Origin: Hahellaceae bacterium
GTDB lineage: Bacteria; Pseudomonadota; Gammaproteobacteria; Pseudomonadales; Oleiphilaceae
NCBI GenBank assembly: GCA_016744695.1
Contig: JADGDV010000011.1
Span: forward strand, 62,001-126,000
Reading direction: 5' to 3'
Length of the DNA: 64,000 nt
The position numbers and the translations under genes were made by a program. Below the pieces are notes generated by a model that saw nothing but the letters and a program-made list of their open reading frames with translations, searched no databases and was not told the DNA's origin. Below, piece by piece: positions 20,647 through 28,223 of this stretch. The stretch's first letter is position 1; each line of letters opens with the position of its first letter.

Positions 20647-20726
20647 CCTTGATGCAGCGAAGCGGAATCTGGGGTTAGTTATTGCTTAGCGGTAATCGAC
20701 CCTGATTCCGCTTCGCTGCATCAAGG
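20647..20726. repeat. Long inverted repeat (REP/MITE-like), also likely bidirectional terminator
   Basis: Arms at 20647-20669 (CCTTGATGCAGCGAAGCGG then AATC) and 20704-20726 are a perfect 23-bp inverted repeat with a 34-base loop. It lies between the convergent acpP and AraC-type genes. A related half-copy occurs near 38983-39005, showing that the sequence is dispersed in the genome rather than a simple terminator. Confidence 0.8.
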
Positions 20727-20757
20727 CTACATTAAAATCATGAAACTCTGGAAGAGT

Positions 20758-21765
20758 TTAGTTATGTTGCTCTCTAAACTCCTTAGGGGTAAGGCCGCTC
20801 CAGCGTTTAAATGCACGGCTAAACGCGCTTAAATCGTTAAAGCCTAGCGAAAATGCAATTTCACTTAATGACCTTTCTGATTCTTTTAGTTGTTCTCTGG
20901 CTGAAGTATAACGTACATCCTCTAGTAGCCCCTGAAATGACACCCCTTCCGCTTTTAACTTTCTATACAGTGTTTGCCGGCTGGTATTTAATTGCTCTGC
21001 TATATGGTCGACATCAGCTTCACCCGAGCTGACCGCTTGTGCAATTAGAACCTTCACTTTATCAGCATAAGAGCGTTTGAATAGTTTCTTCAATAAGTCG
21101 TTGGCATACTGTAGCGCTGCACTACCTAAATAAGGATTACGTTGTTTTGGTTTTAACTCTAAATACTTACGCTTAAAAACTATTTGGCAATAGCTTTGAT
21201 CGAAATGAAGAGGGCAGTTAAAAACTTTTTGGTATTGATCTATGTAACTGGGTTTAGCATGCTGAAAATCGACTGATTCCCATTGAATGTTGTTATCAAA
21301 AAATGCCTTTCCCCTATAAAGAAAAAGCACCATAGAACGCTCCATGTCCGGGATGCAATAATATTCAGGGTTAAGGTGATTAAAGCGCAAGTAGACATAT
21401 TTATCGTCAGTTTCTAAGGTTAAGGATATGGCTTCGTTAACGATACTAAATAAGCGAACATATTCCTTTAGGCCTTCTGCCAGTGTTGGACTATTAAAAA
21501 TAACATGGCCTACTAACCCTATTTCAGACGCATTAAATATCTGTCCTAGTTTTAAGCCTAGTGATGGGGTGTTGGTTATTTTTAATGCAGTATGCCAAAG
21601 CGTTTTATATTGATCTAAGGGAAGGCGACTATCTTGTTGATCTAGATTGTTGAGCTTTATACCGGATATTCTTGAAATATGCTCACGGCTAAAGCCTTCA
21701 TTTTCGAGTAATGAAATTAGGGCTAAAACCGATGAACCGCCAATGCCTGGCTTGAATTTTTCCAT
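20758..21765 (-). CDS. AraC-family regulator with arabinose-binding-like N-terminus
   Basis: A 335-residue transcription factor. The N-terminal 190 residues fit the AraC_binding_2/Arabinose_bd fold common in lipid-responsive marine regulators (LGLKLGQIFNASEIGLVGHVIFNSPTLAEGL). The C-terminal 90 residues have the two helix-turn-helices: VDHIAEQLNTSRQTLYRKLKAEG and SLSEIAFSLGFNDLSAFSRAFKRWSGLTPKEFR. Convergent to the fatty acid operon and upstream-facing the FNR-like gene on the same strand (gap 23 bases). The target and ligand are unknown. Confidence 0.85.
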   Translation of the reverse strand: MEKFKPGIGGSSVLALISLLENEGFSREHISRISGIKLNNLDQQDSRLPLDQYKTLWHTALKITNTPSLGLKLGQIFNASEIGLVGHVIFNSPTLAEGLKEYVRLFSIVNEAISLTLETDDKYVYLRFNHLNPEYYCIPDMERSMVLFLYRGKAFFDNNIQWESVDFQHAKPSYIDQYQKVFNCPLHFDQSYCQIVFKRKYLELKPKQRNPYLGSAALQYANDLLKKLFKRSYADKVKVLIAQAVSSGEADVDHIAEQLNTSRQTLYRKLKAEGVSFQGLLEDVRYTSAREQLKESERSLSEIAFSLGFNDLSAFSRAFKRWSGLTPKEFREQHN

Positions 21766-21788
21766 GTCGAGAAGGGTAGGGGTATCCG

Positions 21789-22469
21789 CTACTCAAAAGA
21801 TTTGAGTTTTTCTACATCTTTAATAACAATTGTTTTGCCTTGTGTCTCCATTATTCCACGCTCTTTTAAGGTGTGAAAAATTCGAGAAAGCGTCTCTGGT
21901 TTGATTGAAAGACGAGAAGCAATCAGTTGTTTTTGAATTGACAGCTCAACACGGCTATTTGTTTCCCCTTGTTTTTCTAGCTCATTTAAGAAGAAACGAA
22001 CAACACGATAGGTTGCGTTTTTCATGGTAAGGTTTTCAATTTCATTAAGGCGAGATCTTAACCTTAGAGCTAGATCACCTAGTAAGCTAAGGCATGTCTT
22101 TGGGTTATCCTCAAGAATTTCGAGAAAATGCTTACTATTGAAAGAAAAAACTTTGGCATCAGATATAGCGGTAGCTGTAACGGGGTAGCCATCTTTTTTC
22201 ATGAACATAACGGCTTCAGCAAATGTCTGCCCAGGCATTAATATTTCTATTACTTTCTCATTCCCATCGGGAGTGAGGCGAGTTAATTTAACCTGCCCGG
22301 AAAGTATTAGATAAAAGTGTTCGGCCTTTTCGCCCTGAAAAAATAAGTGTTGATCAGGTTCAACCTCAACTAATTTGGATATGCGGGCAACGTCAGTTAG
22401 CCCGGTTTCTGACAACCCGGAAAACAAGTAGTGTTTCTTGATTTGTTCACGCTTTAATTCATCTAACAT
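21789..22469 (-). CDS. Crp/Fnr-family regulator, DNR-like
   Basis: A 226-residue regulator with an N-terminal cyclic-nucleotide-binding-type barrel (PDQHLFFQGEKAEHFYLILSG) and a C-terminal winged helix-turn-helix (LIASRLSIKPETLSRIFHTL). The recognition helix carries E-x-x-S-R (ETLSR), the residues by which FNR reads TTGAT half-sites. The N-terminal cysteine cluster of FNR/ANR is missing, so it resembles the nitric oxide/heme sensor DNR. It lies next to ubiT, and a perfect TTGAT-N4-ATCAA box sits upstream of ubiT and yhcC, making it a candidate regulator of that cluster. Confidence 0.85.
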   Translation of the reverse strand: MLDELKREQIKKHYLFSGLSETGLTDVARISKLVEVEPDQHLFFQGEKAEHFYLILSGQVKLTRLTPDGNEKVIEILMPGQTFAEAVMFMKKDGYPVTATAISDAKVFSFNSKHFLEILEDNPKTCLSLLGDLALRLRSRLNEIENLTMKNATYRVVRFFLNELEKQGETNSRVELSIQKQLIASRLSIKPETLSRIFHTLKERGIMETQGKTIVIKDVEKLKSFE

Positions 22470-22508
22470 GTTATTCCTATTTGAGTTGTCTTATTCAAGT
22501 CAGCTAGT

Positions 22509-23018
22509 TTAGCCTGATACTGCACCCGTGTCTGAGAATATTGTAACAAACTCTCCTGCACTACTAATAAGGAAGCGTAGTTCTTTGGATAGTTCATTAA
22601 TATCTAATGCGTCAATCAGGTTTTTTACTTCAAGACTAAGCTCTGTATCACCCTCAATCAGTAACCGTCTTTGAAAGAATAGCGTATCAGGGTCTTCTTT
22701 TCTGGCTGCAAGTAAAATAAATTCATTCAAGTTGCCACTGATCGTCGCATCTTCAATGCCGAAAGGGTGCAGTAATATTTTATCATCATCTCCAAGGCTG
22801 AAATACCACTCTAAACCGAGATCGTTTATTTTAACTAACAACCAGCGGCCTCTTAAAAACTCACACTCTTCTGACTCGAGTGCCTCTTTGAAAACCTGTT
22901 GTAATACCTTTGTCATTGCTAAACGTTGTGCGGGAAATGGCACATGAGTGAGCGGCTTAGCAAGTAATCTAGGTAATTGAGAGTATAACTTTGAAGGCGA
23001 TGGAGGTCTGGGAAACAC
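22509..23018 (-). CDS. ubiT: Ubiquinone accessory factor UbiT (SCP2 domain)
   Basis: A 169-residue SCP2/sterol-carrier-like lipid-binding protein, matching E. coli UbiT (YhbT) in length and in the block ARKEDPDTLFFQRRLLIEGD near residues 106-125. UbiT is needed for ubiquinone synthesis without oxygen, presumably holding the hydrophobic intermediates. Start GTG 23018 with AGGAA seven bases upstream. It is divergent from yhcC-ubiU-ubiV. Confidence 0.92.
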   Translation of the reverse strand: MFPRPPSPSKLYSQLPRLLAKPLTHVPFPAQRLAMTKVLQQVFKEALESEECEFLRGRWLLVKINDLGLEWYFSLGDDDKILLHPFGIEDATISGNLNEFILLAARKEDPDTLFFQRRLLIEGDTELSLEVKNLIDALDINELSKELRFLISSAGEFVTIFSDTGAVSG

Positions 23019-23077
23019 GGTAAGTTCCTATTGTTATAAATCAGCGGCATATAGTGCCTTAGTGGGGATTACTCGCA

Positions 23078-23091
23078 TTGATGATCATCAA
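23078..23091. promoter_or_regulatory. FNR/ANR/DNR box between ubiT and yhcC
   Basis: TTGATGATCATCAA is a perfect TTGAT-N4-ATCAA palindrome. Its centre (23084.5) is 41.5 bases before a start site expected from the TATCCT -10 candidate at 23114-23119, which is the class II FNR activation geometry for yhcC-ubiU-ubiV. On the other strand TATATG (23053 to 23048) could serve ubiT at a nearly equal distance. The box is directly visible; activation without oxygen is inferred. Confidence 0.8.
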
Positions 23092-23160
23092 ATCCATTTT
23101 AGAAAGGCTCTGTTATCCTTCAAAATTCGCGCTCTCTCTTACACATTAAATGAAGCACTT

Positions 23161-24069
23161 ATGGATTTAACCAAACATGCGACGACCCTTGGTAGTCACT
23201 TAAGAAATAAATGGGGGGAACGAGTTCATAAAGTGTCTGTTAATGGTGCCTTTACGTGCCCCAACCGAGATGGAACAAAAGGCGTTGGTGGCTGCACTTT
23301 TTGTAATAACACGTCTTTTGCACCTTCAGCCCGATTAATAACGCCTATTGAAGAGCAGGTGCTGGCAGGACAGAAAGTAATCATAAAGCGCACCGGTGCT
23401 AAAAAATATATCGCTTACTTTCAGGCTTACACTAACACCTATGCTGAAATTGAATATCTACGCGAGCTTTATGAGAGTGCATTAAACAGCCCTAATGTTA
23501 TTGGCATATCGGTAGGTACTCGTCCCGATTGCGTACCTGACCCGGTACTCGACTTATTACAGTCGTATCAGCAGAAAGGGCATGAGGTATGGTTAGAACT
23601 TGGTTTGCAGTCTACGTTTGACGAATCACTGAACCGAGTTAATCGTGGGCATGGTTTTGCAGAGTATATCGATGCGATGCAACGCGCTAAAAAAAGAGGC
23701 TTACAGGTGTGTACGCACCTCATCGCTGGTTTACCTGGTGAGAAGCCTGAAGATACATTGATATCTCTTGATCGAGTGCTGGAAATTGGCACTGATGGAT
23801 TAAAAATACACCCCTTGCATGTAGTAAAGGGAACTCAACTTGCCAGAGAGTGGCGGCGAGGTGAGTATCAGCCAATGACGCAAAAAGAATATGTACAGTT
23901 AGTTGCAGAGGTCGTAAGAAGAACCCCTAAGTCGGTTATTTTTCACCGCTTTACTGGCACGGCTTCAGAAAATTTATTACTCGCTCCTGCCTGGTGCAAT
24001 AAAAAATGGGTCGTACTAAATGACATTTGCATGGAACTTGAGAAGCAAAAAACAACGTCAATTAATTAA
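23161..24069 (+). CDS. yhcC: YhcC-type radical SAM protein (TIGR01212 family)
   Basis: A radical SAM protein of about 302 residues. The cluster motif is in FTCPNRDGTKGVGGCTFCNN (CxxxxxxxxCxxC form used by this family), followed by GISVGTRPDCVPDPVLDLL, WLELGLQS and HLIAGLPGEKPEDT. An upstream in-frame GTG at 23062 would place the FNR box inside the gene; ATG 23161 restores the family's usual short N-terminus and leaves the box in the promoter. Its function is not established. Lying first in an operon with ubiU and ubiV suggests a role in anaerobic metabolism. Confidence 0.85.
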   Translation: MDLTKHATTLGSHLRNKWGERVHKVSVNGAFTCPNRDGTKGVGGCTFCNNTSFAPSARLITPIEEQVLAGQKVIIKRTGAKKYIAYFQAYTNTYAEIEYLRELYESALNSPNVIGISVGTRPDCVPDPVLDLLQSYQQKGHEVWLELGLQSTFDESLNRVNRGHGFAEYIDAMQRAKKRGLQVCTHLIAGLPGEKPEDTLISLDRVLEIGTDGLKIHPLHVVKGTQLAREWRRGEYQPMTQKEYVQLVAEVVRRTPKSVIFHRFTGTASENLLLAPAWCNKKWVVLNDICMELEKQKTTSIN

Positions 24070-24086
24070 ACGTCGAGGAGAAATGT

Positions 24087-25082
24087 GTGGAACTGGTTTG
24101 TCCAGCAGGTAGCCTTTCCGCTCTAAAGGTCGCAGTCGATAGCGGCGCAGATGCGGTTTATATTGGGTTTAAAGATGATACAAATGCCAGGCATTTTGCC
24201 GGGCTTAATTTTGCGGATAAAAAGGCACAAAACGGATTGGATTATGCGCGACAAAAAGGAGTGAAAGTCTTTGTTGCTATTAATACTTATTCACAAGCCG
24301 CCGGTTGGTCACGTTGGCAGAAGGCCGTAGATACGGCGCAGGATTTAGGTGTAAGTGCGTTGATATGTGCCGACATGGCAGTACTTGACTATGCATCAGA
24401 ACGTTATCCAGATTTACCTCTTCATCTTTCAGTGCAAGGCTCTGCAACAAATTACGAAACGTTAAAGTTTTATAAAAATAACTTCGGCATCCGACGCGCA
24501 GTTTTACCACGGGTTCTTTCGCTGAAACAGGTTGAAGCAGTTGCAAAATATTCACCGGTTGAGCTTGAAGTCTTTGCGTTTGGCAGTTTATGTATTATGG
24601 CTGAGGGGCGTTGTTATCTTTCGTCCTATCTTACTGATGAGTCACCCAATACTTGTGGCGCGTGCTCACCGGCTAAAGATGTACGCTGGGAGCAAACTGA
24701 TGCTGGTTTAGAAGCAAGATTGAATAATGTTCTTATTGACCGCTTTGAAGAAGGGGAAAACGCAGGCTACCCAACCTTGTGTAAAGGCCGTTTTAAAACG
24801 GGTGACAGAACCTTTCATGCCATTGAAGAACCTACCAGCTTGAATACTGTGGAATTAATCCCTGAGCTTCATGCAGCAGGCATTAAAGCCGTGAAAATTG
24901 AAGGGCGTCAGCGAAGCCCTGCTTATGTTGAAAATGTGGTAAGAACCTGGCGGCGAGCGATAGATCATTACAAAATGAATCCTGACAATTTCAAAGTTAA
25001 AAAACAATGGAAAGATGACTTGGCCAAAGTGTCAGAAGGTAACCAAACGACCTTAGGTGCCTACACAAGAGCATGGCAATAA
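24087..25082 (+). CDS. ubiU: Oxygen-independent ubiquinone hydroxylase subunit UbiU (U32 family)
   Basis: A 331-residue U32 'peptidase'-family protein, equal in length to E. coli UbiU (YhbU). It starts MELVCPAGSLSALKVAVDSG; the Cys residues binding the 4Fe-4S cluster lie in SLCIMAEGRCYLSSYLTD, NTCGACSPAKD and PTLCKGRF. With UbiV it hydroxylates ubiquinone precursors without O2, using prephenate as oxygen donor in E. coli. Start GTG 24087 follows GAGGAG closely. It lies 17 bases after yhcC and 35 before ubiV. Confidence 0.93.
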   Translation: MELVCPAGSLSALKVAVDSGADAVYIGFKDDTNARHFAGLNFADKKAQNGLDYARQKGVKVFVAINTYSQAAGWSRWQKAVDTAQDLGVSALICADMAVLDYASERYPDLPLHLSVQGSATNYETLKFYKNNFGIRRAVLPRVLSLKQVEAVAKYSPVELEVFAFGSLCIMAEGRCYLSSYLTDESPNTCGACSPAKDVRWEQTDAGLEARLNNVLIDRFEEGENAGYPTLCKGRFKTGDRTFHAIEEPTSLNTVELIPELHAAGIKAVKIEGRQRSPAYVENVVRTWRRAIDHYKMNPDNFKVKKQWKDDLAKVSEGNQTTLGAYTRAWQ

Positions 25083-25117
25083 TTTACGCAACAGCGACAA
25101 GTAATGGGTGACAAATT

Positions 25118-26008
25118 ATGAAATTATCTCTTGGTCCTATACTTTATTACTGGACGAAGCAGAAGACATTAGAATTCTATGAGCAGGCTGCTGATTCTGA
25201 TGTTGATATTATTTATCTTGGCGAAACCGTATGTTCCAAGCGTCGGGAGTTGAGTGCACAAGACTGGATTGATCTTGCCAAGTCTCTTTCTCAAAGTGGT
25301 AAGCAAGTAGTGCTGTCAACACTCACCCTATTGGCTGCTGAGTCTGAATTAAAGGTGTTGCGTAAGCTCTGTAATAATGGCGATATTATGGTTGAAGCGA
25401 ATGATATGGCCGGTGTTCAGTTAATGAGTGAGCAAGGTGTGCCTTTTGTTTCTGGCCCTGCCATTAATGTATATAACGCCAGAGCACTTAAGGTGATGAA
25501 AAAACAAGGTGTATGCCGATGGGTAATGCCTGTTGAGTTAGGGCGAGATACTCTACAAGATCTATTATCTGATGCTAAAGATATGGGTGTTTTAGATGGG
25601 TTAGAAACTGAAGTATACGCCTATGGTCGATTGCCATTAGCGTATTCTGCTCGTTGTTTTACGGCTAGATATTATGATCTTCCTAAAGATAACTGCCAGC
25701 TTAAATGTATCGATCACCCTGAAGGACTATCTGTTCATAGTCAGGAGGATGATGAGCTGTTTAGTTTAAATGGCATTCAGACGATGTCTGGCAGAACGTA
25801 TAATCTAGAGGGTGAGTTATCAACAATGCAGGGCATGAGTGTTGATATTGCTCGCATTAGCCCTGAGCTAGGTATAACTTTTGATAAGGTAGATCAGTTT
25901 CGAAAAGCATTGGCGGGTTCTGCACAGACGATTGCCCTGGCAGAGGCTGAATGCAATGGTTACTGGTTTAAAGTGCCGGGTATGGACCAAGTAATAAGCG
26001 CCGAATAA
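25118..26008 (+). CDS. ubiV: Oxygen-independent ubiquinone hydroxylase subunit UbiV (U32 family)
   Basis: A 296-residue partner of UbiU (E. coli YhbV 292 residues). It begins MKLSLGPILYYWTKQKTLEF and carries the Cys set in YSARCFTARYYDLPKDNCQL plus the following KC. It forms the UbiU-UbiV heterodimer with iron-sulfur clusters for anaerobic ring hydroxylation. It ends the FNR-box-controlled unit; a hairpin overlaps its stop codon. Confidence 0.93.
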   Translation: MKLSLGPILYYWTKQKTLEFYEQAADSDVDIIYLGETVCSKRRELSAQDWIDLAKSLSQSGKQVVLSTLTLLAAESELKVLRKLCNNGDIMVEANDMAGVQLMSEQGVPFVSGPAINVYNARALKVMKKQGVCRWVMPVELGRDTLQDLLSDAKDMGVLDGLETEVYAYGRLPLAYSARCFTARYYDLPKDNCQLKCIDHPEGLSVHSQEDDELFSLNGIQTMSGRTYNLEGELSTMQGMSVDIARISPELGITFDKVDQFRKALAGSAQTIALAEAECNGYWFKVPGMDQVISAE

Positions 26009-26015
26009 GGCGCTT
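25996..26015 (+). terminator. Hairpin at the end of ubiV
   Basis: AAGCGCC and GGCGCTT form a 7-bp stem whose loop contains the ubiV stop codon (26006-26008). Only a weak T-rich tail follows. Confidence 0.5.
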
Positions 26016-26087
26016 CACTTTACACTTCAGAAGTTGGATGAAGAATAATAATTAAGGTAAGCTTGGTATCTTAAAAGGAGATCACCT

Positions 26088-26660
26088 ATGCCACTAGAGA
26101 AGCTTCACCAGACCACTGAAGAAGAATATTTAAAACAAGAGCTGAATGCAGTCGTGAAGCATGAATATATTGGTGGCTGTGTTGTTGCTATGGCTGGTGC
26201 TAGTAAAAATCATGGGCGAATAATAAGGAATTTGCTGAGTAAATTTGATACACACCTTAATGGCTCGCCCTGTGAGCCATTCTCTTCTGATCTTAAAGTA
26301 AAAGTGGGAAAAAACTACTTTTATCCAGATGTAGTCGTTGATTGTGACTCAGAAAGTGAACCTGCTTATTTTGCATCAAAACCTACCTTAATTATTGAAG
26401 TTACTTCGCGTTCAACTCGTCATAGAGACAGAAGTGAAAAATTGCTGTCTTATCTCAACATAGAAAGTCTTCAAGAGTATGTATTAATTGATCAGGATGT
26501 CGTGTCTATTGATGTTTTCAGAAGAAGTGAAAACTGGATATTAAGAAACTATGCACTGGGTGATAAAGTCTTATTTAACGCCATTAATTTGGAGTTATCA
26601 GTAGAAGAGATTTATCACCGTGTTATTAATGAAGAAATGACTGATTTTTTAAAAAACTGA
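26088..26660 (+). CDS. Uma2-family (DUF820) restriction-endonuclease-fold protein
   Basis: A 190-residue protein with the PD-(D/E)xK layout of the Uma2 family: SSDLKVKVGKNYFYPDVVVD supplies the first acidic pair, LIIEVTSRSTRHRDRSEKL the E-x-T/S core and downstream Lys, and LQEYVLIDQD the final strand. A strong ribosome site (AAGGAG, 7 bases before ATG) precedes it. These proteins are common and multi-copy in some bacteria; their biological role is unknown. Its 3' end overlaps the convergent sirB2 gene by 12 bases. Confidence 0.85.
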   Translation: MPLEKLHQTTEEEYLKQELNAVVKHEYIGGCVVAMAGASKNHGRIIRNLLSKFDTHLNGSPCEPFSSDLKVKVGKNYFYPDVVVDCDSESEPAYFASKPTLIIEVTSRSTRHRDRSEKLLSYLNIESLQEYVLIDQDVVSIDVFRRSENWILRNYALGDKVLFNAINLELSVEEIYHRVINEEMTDFLKN

Positions 26661-27020
26661 CTTGCTTAACGCCACTTTTACGATGTAGCCAAAAGTCAGT
26701 AATGCCAAAATAAAAGCCGTTAGTCTAATCGGTTTTGTCTTTCCTCGCTTCAAAGCAATAGTCCCTAGAACAATATAAACCAGCAAACCAATAATCTTGG
26801 CTAGTAACCATGTTTGTTCTAATGGTGATATTTGCAGTGTAATTGCCAGCGCAATAGCACTTACTAATAGCGTCGTATCAATAATGTGGGGGGCTATCTT
26901 AACCCATTTTTTTTGTAGCAACCCTGATTCGGATAGCATCCAGAAACCACGGATAGTGAATAATATAAAAGTAAGTACTATACAGGTAAGGTGGATGTGT
27001 TTAAGAATGATGTAACTCAT
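26649..27020 (-). CDS. SirB2-family membrane protein
   Basis: A 123-residue protein with four predicted membrane helices (residues about 6-27, 45-65, 72-92 and 101-118). The pattern KHIHLTCIVLTFILFTIRGFWML, then IDTTLLVSAIALA, and a C-terminal YIVKVALSKS matches SirB2, a conserved small membrane family of unknown function. No operon partner on this strand. Confidence 0.85.
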   Translation of the reverse strand: MSYIILKHIHLTCIVLTFILFTIRGFWMLSESGLLQKKWVKIAPHIIDTTLLVSAIALAITLQISPLEQTWLLAKIIGLLVYIVLGTIALKRGKTKPIRLTAFILALLTFGYIVKVALSKSVF

Positions 27021-27153
27021 AACTTGAAAGAGCCTCTATATAATGTGCAGCAAGAAAATTAAGTCGCACAGATTAATGCTTATTGGTTGCTAATTCCAGT
27101 TTATGGATTCTGTTTTATTGTTGTTCTTTCAATAAAATGCCACATCAACATAG

Positions 27154-27191
27154 CACCTTTTTTTAAAACAGAATATTTTTTAAAAAGGGTG
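27154..27191. promoter_or_regulatory. AT-rich imperfect palindrome upstream of the WYL regulator
   Basis: CACC-T7-AAAA on the left and T6-AAAAA-GGGTG on the right form an imperfect inverted repeat about 80 bases before the WYL gene. A separate 8-bp repeat TTTTATTG / CAATAAAA lies at 27113-27137. Either could be an operator for the regulator. The rest of this 250-base gap shows nothing clear. Confidence 0.3.
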
Positions 27192-27271
27192 TAACACTCG
27201 AAGAGCATCCTCTTTTTAAAACTATTTTAAACGAATAGACTAATGATATAACTGATAAATAAGTGATGTGA

Positions 27272-28105
27272 ATGGACAATTTACGAAAGAGACAGTTTCT
27301 AGAAATTGTGATGCAATGGGAAGGCGAGCTTTCCGCAGGCATGATGCAAACGTATTTTTCAATCTCTCGTGCTACTGCACAAAAATTGATAACTCAATAC
27401 CAAGTTGATTACCCCGAAAATGCCTTTCTCTACAACGCCTCAACAAAGCGACATACACCTACCGAACAATTTTCGCCTCAATTAACAGAGGGAAGCCTGA
27501 ATGAATATTTAAGTTTTTTTGGGGAAGGTGTCGTTGATAGTTTTTCTGGTATGAGTAAAAACTCAACACATCTTGAATTGTTAAGCCCACCCCTTAGAAA
27601 TATTAACCCTCAGTTAGTACGTCGAATTATACAAGCGTGTAATCAGAAGCTTCGATTGGATATAGAATATTTTTCGTTAAGTAGTGGTGATATGGAGGGG
27701 CGTATTATTAGCCCTCATACTTTGGTGAATGACGGAATGCGTTGGCATGTAAGAGCCTACTGTGAAAAGAACAGACAATATCGAGACTTTGTTTTATCTC
27801 GCTTTAGTGCCGACCCTGATTTTGAAGAGGGCGCTCAATATACCCAAGAACAAGATGCTGATTGGAACACTTGGTTGACGATCGTATTGATACCCGACTC
27901 GAGGCTGAGTGAGTTTAAACAACGATGCGTAGCGCTTGACTACATGATGGTTGATGGTCGACTTGAAATCCCTTGTCGAGCCGCATTGGTCAAATATCTT
28001 TTACAACGATTAAGAGTCGATACTTATCATCATAAACCAGAAGGGCAGCAAATTATTGTCGAGAGCGGGTGCTGGGAATCGTTAACACCATACAGAATGA
28101 CATGA
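27272..28105 (+). CDS. WYL-domain transcriptional regulator (BrxR/CapW-like)
   Basis: A 277-residue protein with an N-terminal winged helix (LSAGMMQTYFSISRATAQKLITQYQ, residues 16-40), a central WYL domain (IEYFSLSSGDMEGRIISPHTLVNDGMRWHVRAYC), and a C-terminal WCX-like region. This is the architecture of BrxR/CapW regulators, which repress defence operons and may respond to a nucleic-acid or nucleotide ligand through the WYL pocket. It lies 118 bases upstream of cas3 on the same strand, so it likely controls the cas operon. Confidence 0.85.
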   Translation: MDNLRKRQFLEIVMQWEGELSAGMMQTYFSISRATAQKLITQYQVDYPENAFLYNASTKRHTPTEQFSPQLTEGSLNEYLSFFGEGVVDSFSGMSKNSTHLELLSPPLRNINPQLVRRIIQACNQKLRLDIEYFSLSSGDMEGRIISPHTLVNDGMRWHVRAYCEKNRQYRDFVLSRFSADPDFEEGAQYTQEQDADWNTWLTIVLIPDSRLSEFKQRCVALDYMMVDGRLEIPCRAALVKYLLQRLRVDTYHHKPEGQQIIVESGCWESLTPYRMT

Positions 28106-28223
28106 GATGTGGCTAATTTATTTACATGTTGATTTGAACAGTGTTGTAGGGGCTGATCGTAGATATTAAGGTTGTGTTAGTAGATATATTTTATTATGGC
28201 AGTAAGGCAAGGGAAAAGATTAT

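Noticed and set aside
23062-23160. Upstream GTG start for yhcC
   Set aside because: It would put the FNR box inside the coding region and add 33 residues not found in the family; ATG 23161 fits better.
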